Shown one piece after another: positions 48,260 through 57,062 of a stretch of DNA of 64,000 bases; position 1 is the stretch's first letter; each line of letters begins with the position of its first letter. The position numbers were made by a program, and so were the translations under genes. The DNA is from Streptomyces endocoffeicus. GTDB lineage: Bacteria; Actinomycetota; Actinomycetes; Streptomycetales; Streptomycetaceae. The DNA lies in NCBI RefSeq assembly GCF_016741935.1, contig NZ_JAERRG010000016.1, forward strand, positions 186,001 to 250,000, given 5' to 3'. The notes beneath the pieces are model-generated. The model did no database searches and was not told the DNA's origin. It was given only the letters and a program-made list of their open reading frames with translations.

Positions 48260-50272
48260 GTGAAGTACCGCGAGACGTTCGACCACGAGGTGCTGGTCGA
48301 GGACGCGTGGATCCCGACCCGGGACGGGCAGACGCGGCTGCACGCACGCATCTGGCGCCCGGTGGACGCCGAGACCACCCCCGTCCCCGCCCTGCTCGAA
48401 TACCTTCCGTACCGCAAGAGCGACTGGACCGCCCCGCGCGACGCGCAGCGTCACCCCTGGTACGCCGGGCACGGCTACGCCTCCGTACGGGTCGATCTGC
48501 GCGGCAGCGGGGACTCGGAGGGCGTGATGCTCGACGAGTACACGGCGACCGAGCTCGCCGACGGCGTCGACGTCGTCAACTGGCTGGCGCGCCGGCCCTG
48601 GTGCACCGGCAAGGTGGGGATGTTCGGGATCTCCTGGGGCGGCTTCAACTCGCTCCAGATCGCCGCCCTGCGCCCCGCCCCGCTGAAGGCGATCGTCACC
48701 GTCTGCTCGACCGACGACCGTTACGACAACGACGTCCACTACACCGGCGGCGCCGTCCTCGGCATCGACATGCTCGCCTGGGCCGGGACCATGCTCGCGT
48801 TCACGGCCCGCCCCCCGCACCCCACCTCCGTCGGCGAGGACCGCTGGCTGCCGATGTGGCGGGAGCGGCTCGACGCGCTGGAGCCGTATCTGCACACCTG
48901 GCTCGCCCACCAGGAGCGGGACGGCTACTGGCGGCACGGCAGCGTCTGCGAGGACTACGGCGCGATCGAGGCCGCCGTGCTCGCGGTCGGCGGCTGGGCC
49001 GATCCGTACCGGGATACGGTGCCGCGTCTGCTGGAGCACCTCGACGCGCCCGTACGGGGGCTGATCGGCCCGTGGTCGCACCAGTACCCCGACCGGGGGC
49101 TGCCGCCGGGCCCGGCGATCGGCTTCCTCCAGGAGACCCTGCGCTGGTGGGACCACTGGCTCAAGGACGAGCCGACCGGTGTGCTGGACGAGCCACGGCT
49201 CCGCGCCTGGATCAACGACCCCGTACCGCCCGCCACCTCCTACGAGACGATGCCGGGCCGCTGGGTCGGCGAGGACGCCTGGCCGTCGCCGTCCGTCAGT
49301 TGGGATGAACGCCCTCTCGGCGGCCCGGCCGACGAGCCGGTGATCGTGCGCTCGCCGCTGCACACGGGGCTGGACGCCGGCCGTTTCTTCCCCTTCGGCA
49401 ACGCCACCGATCTGCCGCCCGACCAGCGTGCGGAGGACGGCCGTTCGGTCTGCTTCGACTCGGCGCCGCTGACCGCGAGGGTCGAGATCCTGGGCCGCCC
49501 CCGCGTACGGCTGCGGCTGGACAGCGCCACCCCGCGCGCCCATGTGATCGCCCGGGTCTGCGATGTGGCACCCGACGGCTCCTCCACCCTGGTCACCCGC
49601 GGAGTGCTCAACCTGCTGTCCCGAAAGGGGCGGGAGCGGGCGGTGGAGTGGGAGCCGGGGACGTACGAGGACGTGGAGTTCGAGCTGAACGCCACGGGGT
49701 ACGCCTTTCCGCCCGGCCACCGCGTCAGGGTCGCCGTCTCCGACGCGTACTGGCCGTGGGTCTGGCCGCACGGCGAGCGGGGCCGGCTGACGGTCGTGCC
49801 GGGGGACAGCGCGCTGCTGCTGCCCGTACGGGATCCGGGCGCCGACGCGGGCCGCCCGCCCATCGTCTTCGAGGAGCCCGAGCAGGCCCCGCCGCTTCCC
49901 GTGACCGTCGACCCGTCCGCCGGGCCACGGCCCGAACGGACCGTCACCCACGACGTGGCCACCGGGGAGTGGGTGCTGGAGGTGGACCCCAACTACGGCG
50001 GCTCCCGCACCTATCCCGACGGACTGCGCTACGAGGAGAGCGCCCGCGAGACCTACCGCATCCGCTCCGGCGATCCGCTGTCGGCCGTGGCAAGCTCTCG
50101 GTGGACGATCCGGCTGCGCCGCGGGGACTGGGAGGCGGAGGTCGTCACCGCCATGGAACTGCGGGCCACGGCGGAGGAATTCATCATGGACAGCAGCATC
50201 GAGGCACGGGCGAACGGAGAGACAGTGGCCACGCGCGCATGGCACCGCACCACGCCGAGGACGTCCGCGTGA
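48260..50272 (+). CDS. CocE/NonD family hydrolase (X-Pro dipeptidyl-peptidase-like S15)
   Basis: 670 residues from the GTG at 48260 (AGGAG 4 nt upstream). Alpha/beta-hydrolase part with the nucleophile elbow G-I-S-W-G-G-F (Ser in G-x-S-x-G), preceded by R-V-D-L-R-G-S-G-D-S-E-G, and the C-terminal jelly-roll (X-Pro DPP C-terminal type) with F-E-L-N-A-T-G-Y-A-F-P-P-G-H-R-V-R-V-A-V-S-D. Family members hydrolyse esters or amides such as cocaine, glutaryl-7-ACA or X-Pro peptides. Position after a peptide importer suggests action on the imported compound (inference). No signal peptide: cytosolic. A TetR gene overlaps its end. Confidence 0.92.
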   Translation: MKYRETFDHEVLVEDAWIPTRDGQTRLHARIWRPVDAETTPVPALLEYLPYRKSDWTAPRDAQRHPWYAGHGYASVRVDLRGSGDSEGVMLDEYTATELADGVDVVNWLARRPWCTGKVGMFGISWGGFNSLQIAALRPAPLKAIVTVCSTDDRYDNDVHYTGGAVLGIDMLAWAGTMLAFTARPPHPTSVGEDRWLPMWRERLDALEPYLHTWLAHQERDGYWRHGSVCEDYGAIEAAVLAVGGWADPYRDTVPRLLEHLDAPVRGLIGPWSHQYPDRGLPPGPAIGFLQETLRWWDHWLKDEPTGVLDEPRLRAWINDPVPPATSYETMPGRWVGEDAWPSPSVSWDERPLGGPADEPVIVRSPLHTGLDAGRFFPFGNATDLPPDQRAEDGRSVCFDSAPLTARVEILGRPRVRLRLDSATPRAHVIARVCDVAPDGSSTLVTRGVLNLLSRKGRERAVEWEPGTYEDVEFELNATGYAFPPGHRVRVAVSDAYWPWVWPHGERGRLTVVPGDSALLLPVRDPGADAGRPPIVFEEPEQAPPLPVTVDPSAGPRPERTVTHDVATGEWVLEVDPNYGGSRTYPDGLRYEESARETYRIRSGDPLSAVASSRWTIRLRRGDWEAEVVTAMELRATAEEFIMDSSIEARANGETVATRAWHRTTPRTSA

Positions 50273-50907
50273 CGTCCCGTTCCGAACGCCGCCCACCGCG
50301 CCGCGCCGTCGCCGCGTCCGCCCGCACCCGGCAGCCCACCGAGGTGCGCCGCCGGCTCATCGTGGAGGCCGCGGTGCCGCTCATCGCGGAGCGCGGCACC
50401 AAGGCGGTGGGGGTGCGGGAGGTGGCGGCCGCGGCGGGGGTGTCGGTCGGCACGGTCACGTACCACTTCGAGAGCGTGCAGGAAATCCTCTCCGAGGCGA
50501 TGGTGCTGCACATCGAGCGCTACTACGCCGCGCTGAGCGACGCCGCCGGGCACGCCACCAGCGGGGCGGAGGGGCTGCGGCTGCTCATCGACGCGCTCTT
50601 CACGGAGGACACGGACCGGCACTGGCGGATGTGGTTCGACTACTGGAACGCGGGCGAACGGGACCAGACCTTCGCCCGTGGCCAGGCCGAACGGTACGAG
50701 AACTGGCACGGCGAGATCCGGGCCCTGGTGGAACGGGGCCGGACCGAGGGCGAGTTCCACTGCGACGACCCGGCCGACTTCGCCCTCCGCTTCTCCGCCC
50801 TGGCCGACGGCCTCGCCCTGCGCCGCCTCCGCCAGGTCCCGGCCCTGAGCGTGGCCGACGCCCGCCGCCACCTGCGGCGCTTCGTGGACGCGGAGCTGCG
50901 GGGCTGA
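50269..50907 (+). CDS. TetR family regulator (probable repressor of the importer-hydrolase operon)
   Basis: 212 residues from a GTG overlapping the hydrolase stop (GTGA). HTH: L-I-V-E-A-A-V-P-L-I-A-E-R-G-T-K-A-V-G-V-R-E-V-A-A-A-A-G-V-S-V-G-T-V-T-Y-H-F. Its C-terminal part is of the BetI-like (TetR_C_6) type: W-x-x-W-F-D-Y-W. Last gene of the transcription unit that starts at 42104, so it may sense the imported substrate. Confidence 0.9.
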   Translation: MTSRSERRPPRRAVAASARTRQPTEVRRRLIVEAAVPLIAERGTKAVGVREVAAAAGVSVGTVTYHFESVQEILSEAMVLHIERYYAALSDAAGHATSGAEGLRLLIDALFTEDTDRHWRMWFDYWNAGERDQTFARGQAERYENWHGEIRALVERGRTEGEFHCDDPADFALRFSALADGLALRRLRQVPALSVADARRHLRRFVDAELRG

Positions 50908-50935
50908 GGCGTGCGCGCCTTTGGGGCAGGCGGCG

Positions 50936-51631
50936 CTAGGTGTCGCTTGAGGCCGTCGTCTCGGACGACCCCGTGTCGAGGCCGGTGAGGAAGGCGGTGA
51001 GGACGCGGCGCAGGCGGGGTTCCACCTCGACGATCGCGTGGGCGAGGCGGGGGTCGGACTCGTAGAGCTCCCGCAGGCGCGGGCCGGGGGTGGCGATCTG
51101 CCAGAGCGCCCCGGCCAGGCTGGTCGCCGTGGCGACGAGGTCGACGGTCTGGAGCTCGGTCAGCCCGAGCAGCCGTCGCAGCTCGTCGTCGATCAGCTCG
51201 ATCTCCTCGAGCGTCACCAGTTTGAAGTCGCGCACCGAGTCGATCGACACATTGCGTTCGAGGTTCATGGGCGCCTGGCTCAGCAGGTCGCAGAACATCG
51301 GCCGGGCCGCCAGCGTGGCGGCGACGACCTCGGCGACCTCGGGGGCCGTGGCGTGCGTCCGGCGTGCCAGCTCGCCGCGCAGCTCGGCGGACCACTGCCG
51401 CCAGCCCTCCGCGGTGAGCCTGAGGAAGATCTGCTCGCGGGTCTCGAAGTAGCGCAGCAGGGCCGACTTGTGCATCCCCACGGCCCCGGCGATGTCGGTG
51501 AGGGTGACGTCCCGGACCCCGCGCTCGCGGGCGAGGGCACGGGCCGCGTCCAGGATGGCCTCTTCCCGTGCCTGCTTGGCCTGGGCACTGCGCGCACGTT
51601 GGAAGGCAGGCGTCGTCATGACGGACATCAT
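50936..51631 (-). CDS. TetR family regulator
   Basis: 231 residues from 51631; a second ATG at 51619 (MTTPAFQRARS) is possible. HTH: L-D-A-A-R-A-L-A-R-E-R-G-V-R-D-V-T-L-T-D-I-A-G-A-V-G-M-H-K-S-A-L-L-R-Y-F-E-T-R-E-Q-I. The ligand domain is of the TetR_C_17-like type (D-L-L-S-Q-A-P-M-N-L-E-R-N-V). Divergent from the SDR gene at 51689 with only 57 bp between, containing two direct repeats; it should repress the SDR gene and itself. Confidence 0.9.
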   Translation of the reverse strand: MMSVMTTPAFQRARSAQAKQAREEAILDAARALARERGVRDVTLTDIAGAVGMHKSALLRYFETREQIFLRLTAEGWRQWSAELRGELARRTHATAPEVAEVVAATLAARPMFCDLLSQAPMNLERNVSIDSVRDFKLVTLEEIELIDDELRRLLGLTELQTVDLVATATSLAGALWQIATPGPRLRELYESDPRLAHAIVEVEPRLRRVLTAFLTGLDTGSSETTASSDT

Positions 51632-51645
51632 AGGAGCCCTTAAGG

Positions 51646-51678
51646 GAACGGTGTTGCGTAAATAAGAGAACGGTGTTG
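51646..51678. promoter_or_regulatory. Direct-repeat operator between TetR and SDR genes
   Basis: GAACGGTGTTG at 51646-51656 and exactly repeated at 51668-51678, 22 bp apart, i.e. two turns on the same DNA face. A third partial copy (AACGGT) follows at 51683. The whole TetR/SDR gap is 57 bp, so this must include the promoters. Confidence 0.65.
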
Positions 51679-51688
51679 TACTAACGGT

Positions 51689-52579
51689 ATGAGTGCACAG
51701 GTTATGGGTTCACAGGTCTGGTTCATCACCGGTTCGTCGCGCGGTCTCGGCCGCGCCCTGGTCGCCGCCGCCCTCGAGGCCGGTGACCGCGTCGTGGCCA
51801 CCGCCCGGCGCCCCGAGGCGCTCGCGGAGGCGTTCAAGGAGTACGGCGACCGCATCCACCCCCTCGCGCTGGACGTCACCCGCCCCGAGGCGGCGCGCGA
51901 GGCCGTCGAGGCGGCGCGCGCCCGCTTCGGGCGCATCGACGTGCTCGTGAACAACGCGGGATACGCGAATGTGGCGCCCATCGAGACCTCGGACGACGAG
52001 GACTTCCGCGCCCAGTTCGAGACGAACTTCTGGGGCGTCTACCACGTCACGAAGGCCGCGCTCCCCGTCCTGCGGCAGCAGGGAGCCGGCACCGTCGTGC
52101 AGATCTCCTCGATCGGCGGGCGGGTCGGCGGATCGCCGGGCATCGCCTCCTACCAGGCGGCCAAGTTCGCGGTGGACGGCTTCAGCCGGGTCCTCGCCGC
52201 GGAGACCGCGCCGCTCGGCGTGCGCGTCATGGTCGTCGAGCCGAGCGGTTTCGCCACCGACTGGGCCGGTTCCTCCATGACGGTCCACCCGATCCCCGAC
52301 GCCTACGACGCGACCGTCGGGGAGATGAACCGGCGGGTGCGGCAGAGCACGGACGGGGCGGCCGGGGATCCTCGGCGCGCCGCCGAGATCATCGTGCGGA
52401 CCGTCCACCGCGGCGAGGTCCCGGGCCATCTCCCGCTGGGGGTGAACGCGGCGACCATGGCGCGGGACTACTCCCGGAGCCAGCTCGCCGAGGCGACCGC
52501 CTGGGAGAAGGTCAGCCGCTCGGCCGACTTCGACGAGCCGTACCCGGCGGAGCTACCGGCCGAGGGTGCGGCCGCCTAG
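51689..52579 (+). CDS. Short-chain dehydrogenase/reductase (SDR)
   Basis: 296 residues. NAD(P)-binding T-G-S-S-R-G-L-G at 14-21, N-N-A-G at 88-91, catalytic Ser in Q-I-S-S-I-G-G and Y155-x-x-x-K159. An Arg at 18 plus A-R-R at 40-42 favours NADPH. Classical SDR of the type often annotated as oxidoreductase in divergent pairs with TetR regulators. Substrate unknown. Confidence 0.93.
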   Translation: MSAQVMGSQVWFITGSSRGLGRALVAAALEAGDRVVATARRPEALAEAFKEYGDRIHPLALDVTRPEAAREAVEAARARFGRIDVLVNNAGYANVAPIETSDDEDFRAQFETNFWGVYHVTKAALPVLRQQGAGTVVQISSIGGRVGGSPGIASYQAAKFAVDGFSRVLAAETAPLGVRVMVVEPSGFATDWAGSSMTVHPIPDAYDATVGEMNRRVRQSTDGAAGDPRRAAEIIVRTVHRGEVPGHLPLGVNAATMARDYSRSQLAEATAWEKVSRSADFDEPYPAELPAEGAAA

Positions 52580-52590
52580 GCCCTGTCAGT

Positions 52591-52698
52591 CGGGCTGCTC
52601 CCCGCCCCAGCCCCGCATTCCAGCCCCTCCGGCAATTGAGGAGCGGGGTCTGGGGCGGAGCCCCAGTTGAGGGAAGGGGCGGGGAGGGGAGCAGCCCG
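52591..52698. repeat. Streptomyces intergenic repeat (second copy)
   Basis: CAGCCCCTCCGGCAATTGAG at 52621-52640, then GGAGCGGGGTCTGGGGCGGAG and CCCCAG; CCGCCGCAGGCG follows at 52697-52708. Same family as 48077-48190. In addition GGGCTGCTCCCC (52592-52603) pairs with GGGGAGCAGCCC (52686-52697), so the whole unit can fold as one stem-loop after the SDR gene and before the end of the convergent D-aminoacylase gene. Confidence 0.75.
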
Positions 52699-52728
52699 CC
52701 GCAGGCGCCAAGACCCGTCGGACACCGC

Positions 52729-54336
52729 CTAGGCGCGGCGGATCGCGCGCCCCGCGAGCACGTCCGTCCGCCGCCCGTCCTCGATGACGAAACGGCCGTC
52801 GATGAGGACGTGGGGGATGCCGGTCGGCAGGGTGCGCGGGGCCTCGAACGTCGAGCCCGCCGCGACCGTCTCCGGGTCGAAGAGGACGAGGTCCGCGCGG
52901 TGGCCCTCGCGGATCCGGCCGCGGTCGGGGAGTCGGAGGCGGGCCGCGGGGCGGGCGGTGAGGTGGGCCACGCACTCCTCCAGGGTGAGAACGCCCAGCT
53001 CACGGACGTAGCGGCCCAGGTACTGGGGGAAGGTGCCGTAGGCGCGGGGGTGCGGCTTGGCGCCGTTCAGGATGCCGTCGCTGCCGCCGGTGTGGGCGGG
53101 GTGCTGCATGATCGCCTGCACGTTCTCCTCGTGCCCGACGTGCTGAAGGATCGTGGGGCCGAGGTGGTCGTCCAGGAGGAGGCGGCGCGCGGTGACCCAG
53201 GGGGCCTCGGCCCGCTCGCGGGCGTTCGCGGCGACCGTCTTGCCGACGTATCCGGTGAGGGCCGGGTCGTTCACACCGGAGATCTCGATGGTGTCCCAGT
53301 CGATCGGCACCCCGTGGCAGCCGTCCGCTCCCTCTTCCTCCATGATGTGCCGGATGCGCTCGGCCTCGGCGTCGTCGCGGAGGCGTGCGAGGGCCGCGTC
53401 GGGGCCGCCCTCGGCCGCCCAGCTCGGCAGCATCGCGGCGAGCGTGGTGCAGCCGGGGAGGTAGGGATAGGTGTCGAGGGTGATGTCGGCGCCGTCGGCG
53501 ATCGCGGCGTCGAGGAGGGCGAGCAGCTCGGGGGCGCGGCCCTTGTTGAGGTCGAAGTTCATGGTGGCGTGGGCGAGGTGCAGCGCACAGCCCGCCTCCC
53601 GGCTGAGGGCCACCATCTCCTCGTAGGCGCGCAGGGCACCGGCGCCGTACGAGCGGTGGTGCGGGCAGTAGTAGCCGTCGTACGCGGCCACGACCCGGCA
53701 CAGCTCGGTGAGTTCGGCGTCGGAGGCGTACATCCCGGGGGTGTAGGTGAGCCCGGAGGAGAGGCCGACCGCCCCCTGCTCCAGCCCCTCCGCCACCAGC
53801 GCCTTCATCCGCTCGACCTCGGCGGGCGTCGCGTCCCGGTCCTCCCAGCCGAGGGCGAGCATGCGGACGGTGCCCTGGGGGATGAGATACGCGGCGTTGA
53901 CCGCGATGCCCCGGCCGTCGAAGCCGTGGTCGAGGCGGTCCAGGAACTCGCCGACGGTGCGCCAGGTGAAGTCGATGTCGGAGCCGTCGCCGTTCCAGCC
54001 GGTGATGGCGGTACGGATCTGGGCGAGCGTGCGGTCGTCCACGGGCGCGTACGAGAGCCCGTCCTGGCCGATGACCTCCAGGGTCACGCCCTGGGCGGCC
54101 TTCGCGGAGTGGTCGGGGTCGCGGAGCAGGGCGAGGTCGCTGTGGGCGTGCATATCGATGAAGCCGGGGGCGAGGGCGAGGCCGTCGGCCTCCACCGTGC
54201 GGGGGGCGGTGGGGCGCGCCCCACTCCCCTCGGGCACGATGGCGGCGATCCGGCCGCCGTCGACGGCCACGTCTGCCCGATACCGGGCTTGCCCGGTGCC
54301 GTCGATGACGTCCGCACCGCGAATGACCAGCTCCAT
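52729..54336 (-). CDS. N-acyl-D-amino-acid deacylase (D-aminoacylase)
   Basis: 535 residues, amidohydrolase superfamily. Metal site begins with F-I-D-M-H-A-H-S-D; later blocks are G-L-S-S-G-L-T-Y-T-P-G, the Cys-containing C-P-H-H-R-S-Y, H-L-A-H-A and the C-terminal S-D-G-I-L with the catalytic Asp, as in D-aminoacylases. It releases free D-amino acids from N-acyl forms. Gene order puts it downstream of the PLP amino acid deaminase on the same strand (85 bp gap with hairpins), consistent with a shared pathway: N-acyl-D-amino acid, D-amino acid, keto acid. Confidence 0.93.
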   Translation of the reverse strand: MELVIRGADVIDGTGQARYRADVAVDGGRIAAIVPEGSGARPTAPRTVEADGLALAPGFIDMHAHSDLALLRDPDHSAKAAQGVTLEVIGQDGLSYAPVDDRTLAQIRTAITGWNGDGSDIDFTWRTVGEFLDRLDHGFDGRGIAVNAAYLIPQGTVRMLALGWEDRDATPAEVERMKALVAEGLEQGAVGLSSGLTYTPGMYASDAELTELCRVVAAYDGYYCPHHRSYGAGALRAYEEMVALSREAGCALHLAHATMNFDLNKGRAPELLALLDAAIADGADITLDTYPYLPGCTTLAAMLPSWAAEGGPDAALARLRDDAEAERIRHIMEEEGADGCHGVPIDWDTIEISGVNDPALTGYVGKTVAANARERAEAPWVTARRLLLDDHLGPTILQHVGHEENVQAIMQHPAHTGGSDGILNGAKPHPRAYGTFPQYLGRYVRELGVLTLEECVAHLTARPAARLRLPDRGRIREGHRADLVLFDPETVAAGSTFEAPRTLPTGIPHVLIDGRFVIEDGRRTDVLAGRAIRRA

Positions 54337-54398
54337 GGGGCGCGTCTCCCTGCGCGTGAGGCGTGTGGGCCGGGGCGGGGGCTTCGCCCCGGCGGGGT

Positions 54399-54416
54399 GT
54401 GGGGCGGAAGCCCCAC
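54399..54416 (-). terminator. Hairpin between the deaminase and D-aminoacylase genes
   Basis: GTGGGGC-GGAA-GCCCCAC, perfect 7-bp stem, 4-nt loop, right after the deaminase stop; a second hairpin GGGGC-TTC-GCCCC is at 54378-54390. Could attenuate transcription between the two genes. Its core resembles the GGGGCGGAGCCCC intergenic repeats. Confidence 0.5.
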
Positions 54417-54421
54417 GACGG

Positions 54422-55711
54422 TCAGAAGAAGGTGCGGATGTAGTCCGTGACCGTGCCGTCCGACTCCGCCACCGGGATCAGTTGCCACTTGTCGAAGCTG
54501 GTGCAGGGGTGGGACAGGCCCAGGGCCACCCAGTCGCCGACCTCCAGGGCCGTGTCGTCCGCGACCGAGACCCAGGCGTGCTGGTCGGAGAGGGCCGTGA
54601 TGGTGAGGCCCGTGGCGGGGCGGGTGGTGGCGTCGCGGGCGGAGCGGATGAGCTGGGGTTCGGGCAGGTCCAGGTCGTAGGCCGCGTCCCGCTTGCCCGC
54701 GTTGAGGAAGGCCTGGCCGGGTTCGGGGCGCGAGACGACCTGGGCCCACAGGCGGAAGGCCGGGTGCAGCTCACCCTCCTCCGGGACGCGGTTGAAGGGG
54801 GTGATGTGCCGGTAGTGGCCGTCGTCGTGGGAGACGTACGCCCCCGAGCGCAGCAGCTTCAGCACCGGCCGCGACAGCGTGGGCAGCTCCGCGAAGACGT
54901 CCGCCACCGCGTCGAACCAGGCGCTGCCGCCCGCGCTGACGATCACCTCGTCCACGTCCTCGAAGCGGCCCGCCGCGTCGAAGTCCGCCGCCAGTGCCGT
55001 GAGGCGGCGCAGCCACGCCCGTACCCGCTCGCCGTCCGGCTTCGGCACCTCGCCCTCGTAACCGGCCACCCCGACCAGCCGCAGGGTCCCGGCGGCCGCG
55101 ACCGCGTCGGCGACCGCCGCGCACTCCGCCTCCGTACGGACCCCGGTGCGCGCTCCCTCGCCGCCGCCCAGCTCGACCACCACATCGACCGGCCGCCGCG
55201 CGCCCGCCTCCCGCAGGGCCGCGTCCATCAGCTCCACGCCGCGCACCGAGTCGACGTAGGCGATGAAGCGGAATTCGGGGTCGGCGTCGAGTTCGGCCGC
55301 GAGCCAGTGCAGGGCGGCGGCATCGACGACCTCGTTGGCGAGGAAGATCCGCTGGATGCCGAAGGCCCGGTAGATCCGCACGTGGGTGGGGACGGCCGCG
55401 GTGATGCCCCAGGCCCCGTGCGCGAGCTGGCGCTCGAAGAGCCGCGGGGCCATGGAGGTCTTGCCGTGCGGGGCGAAGGCGAGCCCATGGGCGGCTGAGT
55501 AGCGCTCCATCGCCACCAGGTTGTGCTCCAGTGCCTCGGCCGACAGCGCCAGTACGGGCGTGGTGAAGCCACCGGTGAACAGGGAGCGCCGCTCGGCGGC
55601 GAGCTCGCCGACCGTAAGCCCCTCGGCGTTCGGCGGCAGCCCCTTGAAGCGGTGGTCGACGCGCTCCCGCGCGAGGGCGGCGACGGCCTGGTCGCGGTGG
55701 TCGGTGGCCAT
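54422..55711 (-). CDS. PLP-dependent amino acid deaminase (D-threonine aldolase/DSD1-like, alanine racemase-fold)
   Basis: 429 residues from the ATG at 55711 (GGAGG 7 nt upstream). Fold type III: PLP Lys84 in F-A-P-H-G-K-T-S-M-A-P; V-V-E-L-G-G-G-E-G-A-R-T-G in the barrel; S-A-G-G-S-A-W-F binds the PLP phosphate; and the C-terminal D-Q-H-A-W-V and G-L-S-H-P-C-T-S-F-D-K-W contain the His and Cys that bind zinc in D-serine dehydratase (DSD1). Expected to deaminate a D-amino acid (D-serine/D-threonine-like) to a keto acid and ammonia, releasing an enamine for RidA. A clear IclR-type operator precedes it at 55736-55752. Confidence 0.9.
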   Translation of the reverse strand: MATDHRDQAVAALARERVDHRFKGLPPNAEGLTVGELAAERRSLFTGGFTTPVLALSAEALEHNLVAMERYSAAHGLAFAPHGKTSMAPRLFERQLAHGAWGITAAVPTHVRIYRAFGIQRIFLANEVVDAAALHWLAAELDADPEFRFIAYVDSVRGVELMDAALREAGARRPVDVVVELGGGEGARTGVRTEAECAAVADAVAAAGTLRLVGVAGYEGEVPKPDGERVRAWLRRLTALAADFDAAGRFEDVDEVIVSAGGSAWFDAVADVFAELPTLSRPVLKLLRSGAYVSHDDGHYRHITPFNRVPEEGELHPAFRLWAQVVSRPEPGQAFLNAGKRDAAYDLDLPEPQLIRSARDATTRPATGLTITALSDQHAWVSVADDTALEVGDWVALGLSHPCTSFDKWQLIPVAESDGTVTDYIRTFF

Positions 55712-55735
55712 TGGAGCGCCTCCATAACGATTCCG

Positions 55736-55752
55736 GTTGCAATCTCTGCAAC
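55736..55752. promoter_or_regulatory. IclR-type operator between the D-amino-acid operons
   Basis: GTTGCA-ATCTC-TGCAAC, a perfect 6-5-6 dyad. Directly beyond it GTTCATTGCGCATAAC (55753-55767) is a second, imperfect dyad. It is 25 bp before the deaminase start and ~105 bp before the kinase start; the IclR gene of this locus is the obvious regulator. Confidence 0.7.
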
Positions 55753-55856
55753 GTTCATTGCGCATAACGCTTAGCGCTGTCTAACATCCCGCCCAGCACC
55801 GGGTCAACGGTGTGCGGCTGCCCCCCTCCGTCCATCCATGAGGAGCGAGACCAACC

Positions 55857-57062
55857 GTGTCCCCTCTCTCCAGCGCCGAGACCGCCGACGGCGTCGCTGT
55901 CGCCGTCGACGTCGTATGTCTCGGCGAGTCGATGGTGACCTTCGTGCCGTCCCGTCCGGGCCGGCTGGCGGATGTCCCCTCGTTCGCCCGGGGCATCGGC
56001 GGCGCCGAGTCCAATGTCGCCTGCGGCCTGGCCCGCGCCGGGCACAGCGCGCGCTGGATCAGCCGGGTGGGCACGGACGGCTTCGGTGAGCACCTCGTAC
56101 GGGAGATCGCGGCCACCGGTGTGGACACGGCGTACGTCCAGCGCGATCCGCGCCGCCCCACCGGGATCTACTTCCGTACGGCGGGGGAGCGTGCCGTCGG
56201 CTCCGAGCCGGTCGTCGACGGGGACGGCGGTGACGGCGGGGACGGCGGTGATGGTGGTGACGGCGGTGATGGTGGTGACGCCGCCTCGGAACCGCTCGCC
56301 GAGGTGGTCTACTACCGGGCCGGATCCGCCGCCGCGGCCATGTCCCCCGCGCTCATCCCCAGGGAGCCGGCCTGGTCCGGCCGGGTGCTCCATCTGACCG
56401 GGATCACCCCGGCCCTCTCCGGCGACTGCCGGGCGCTGATGCGCGAGCTGACCGCCCGTGCCCCCGGCCGTCCCCTCGTCTCCTTCGACCTCAACTACCG
56501 GGTCTCGCTCTGGCAGAAGGGAGAGGGAGCCGACGGCGAGAGCGGGCCCGCCGTCCTGCTCGACCTCGCCCGCCGCTGCGACCTCGTCTTCGTCGGCGAG
56601 GACGAGGCCGAGGCGGTCTGGGGGGTGCGCGGCCCGGAGGCCATCCGGGCGGCGCTGCCCGAGCCGGAGGTGCTGGTCGTCAAGCAGGGCGGCGCCGGGG
56701 CCACCGCCTACGCCCGCCGCCCGGGGGCGGACGCCGACGACGTCACCTTCGAACCCGCCCCGCACGTCGACGTCGTCGCCCCCGTCGGCGCGGGCGACGC
56801 CTTCGCCGCCGGTTTCCTCTCCGGCGCCCTGCGCGGACTGCCCATCGCCGAACGGCTGCGCCACGGCCACCTCATGGCCGCCGCCGCCCTCACTGTCCCC
56901 GGCGACCTCGGCACCCCGCCCTCCCGTGAGCACGCCGACCGCCTGGTGGCACTCGATGCCACGCGGTGGGGCACACTGCGATTCGGCCCCGGTTGGACAG
57001 ATCTGCCGAGTCCCGCCGAAAAGTGGGCCGAGACCGCAGCGGTGGAGGTACCCGACTCATGA
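55857..57062 (+). CDS. PfkB-family sugar (2-keto-3-deoxygluconate-like) kinase
   Basis: 401 residues from a GTG at 55857 (AGGAG about 11 nt upstream). PfkB signature 1: G-G-A-E-S-N-V-A-C-G-L-A-R-A-G; signature 2: D-x-x-A-P-V-G-A-G-D-A-F-A-A-G-F with catalytic Asp314. The C-L-G-E-S-M-V-T-F start and D-L-N-Y-R-V-S-L-W are like KDG kinases. At residues ~121-142 a Gly-Gly-Asp tandem repeat is inserted in the lid region. Substrate is not evident; in this D-amino-acid locus it might act on a hydroxy or keto acid. First gene of an operon with IclR and RidA (4-bp overlaps). Confidence 0.88.
   Translation: MSPLSSAETADGVAVAVDVVCLGESMVTFVPSRPGRLADVPSFARGIGGAESNVACGLARAGHSARWISRVGTDGFGEHLVREIAATGVDTAYVQRDPRRPTGIYFRTAGERAVGSEPVVDGDGGDGGDGGDGGDGGDGGDAASEPLAEVVYYRAGSAAAAMSPALIPREPAWSGRVLHLTGITPALSGDCRALMRELTARAPGRPLVSFDLNYRVSLWQKGEGADGESGPAVLLDLARRCDLVFVGEDEAEAVWGVRGPEAIRAALPEPEVLVVKQGGAGATAYARRPGADADDVTFEPAPHVDVVAPVGAGDAFAAGFLSGALRGLPIAERLRHGHLMAAAALTVPGDLGTPPSREHADRLVALDATRWGTLRFGPGWTDLPSPAEKWAETAAVEVPDS
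56217..56282 (+). repeat. 9-bp in-frame tandem repeat (Gly-Gly-Asp) in the kinase gene
   Basis: About seven 9-bp units of GACGGCGGT-type with synonymous changes (GATGGTGGT, GACGGCGGG), coding for D-G-G repeats. All keep frame. It is placed between lid strands, a position where PfkB kinases vary in length. Confidence 0.85.
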
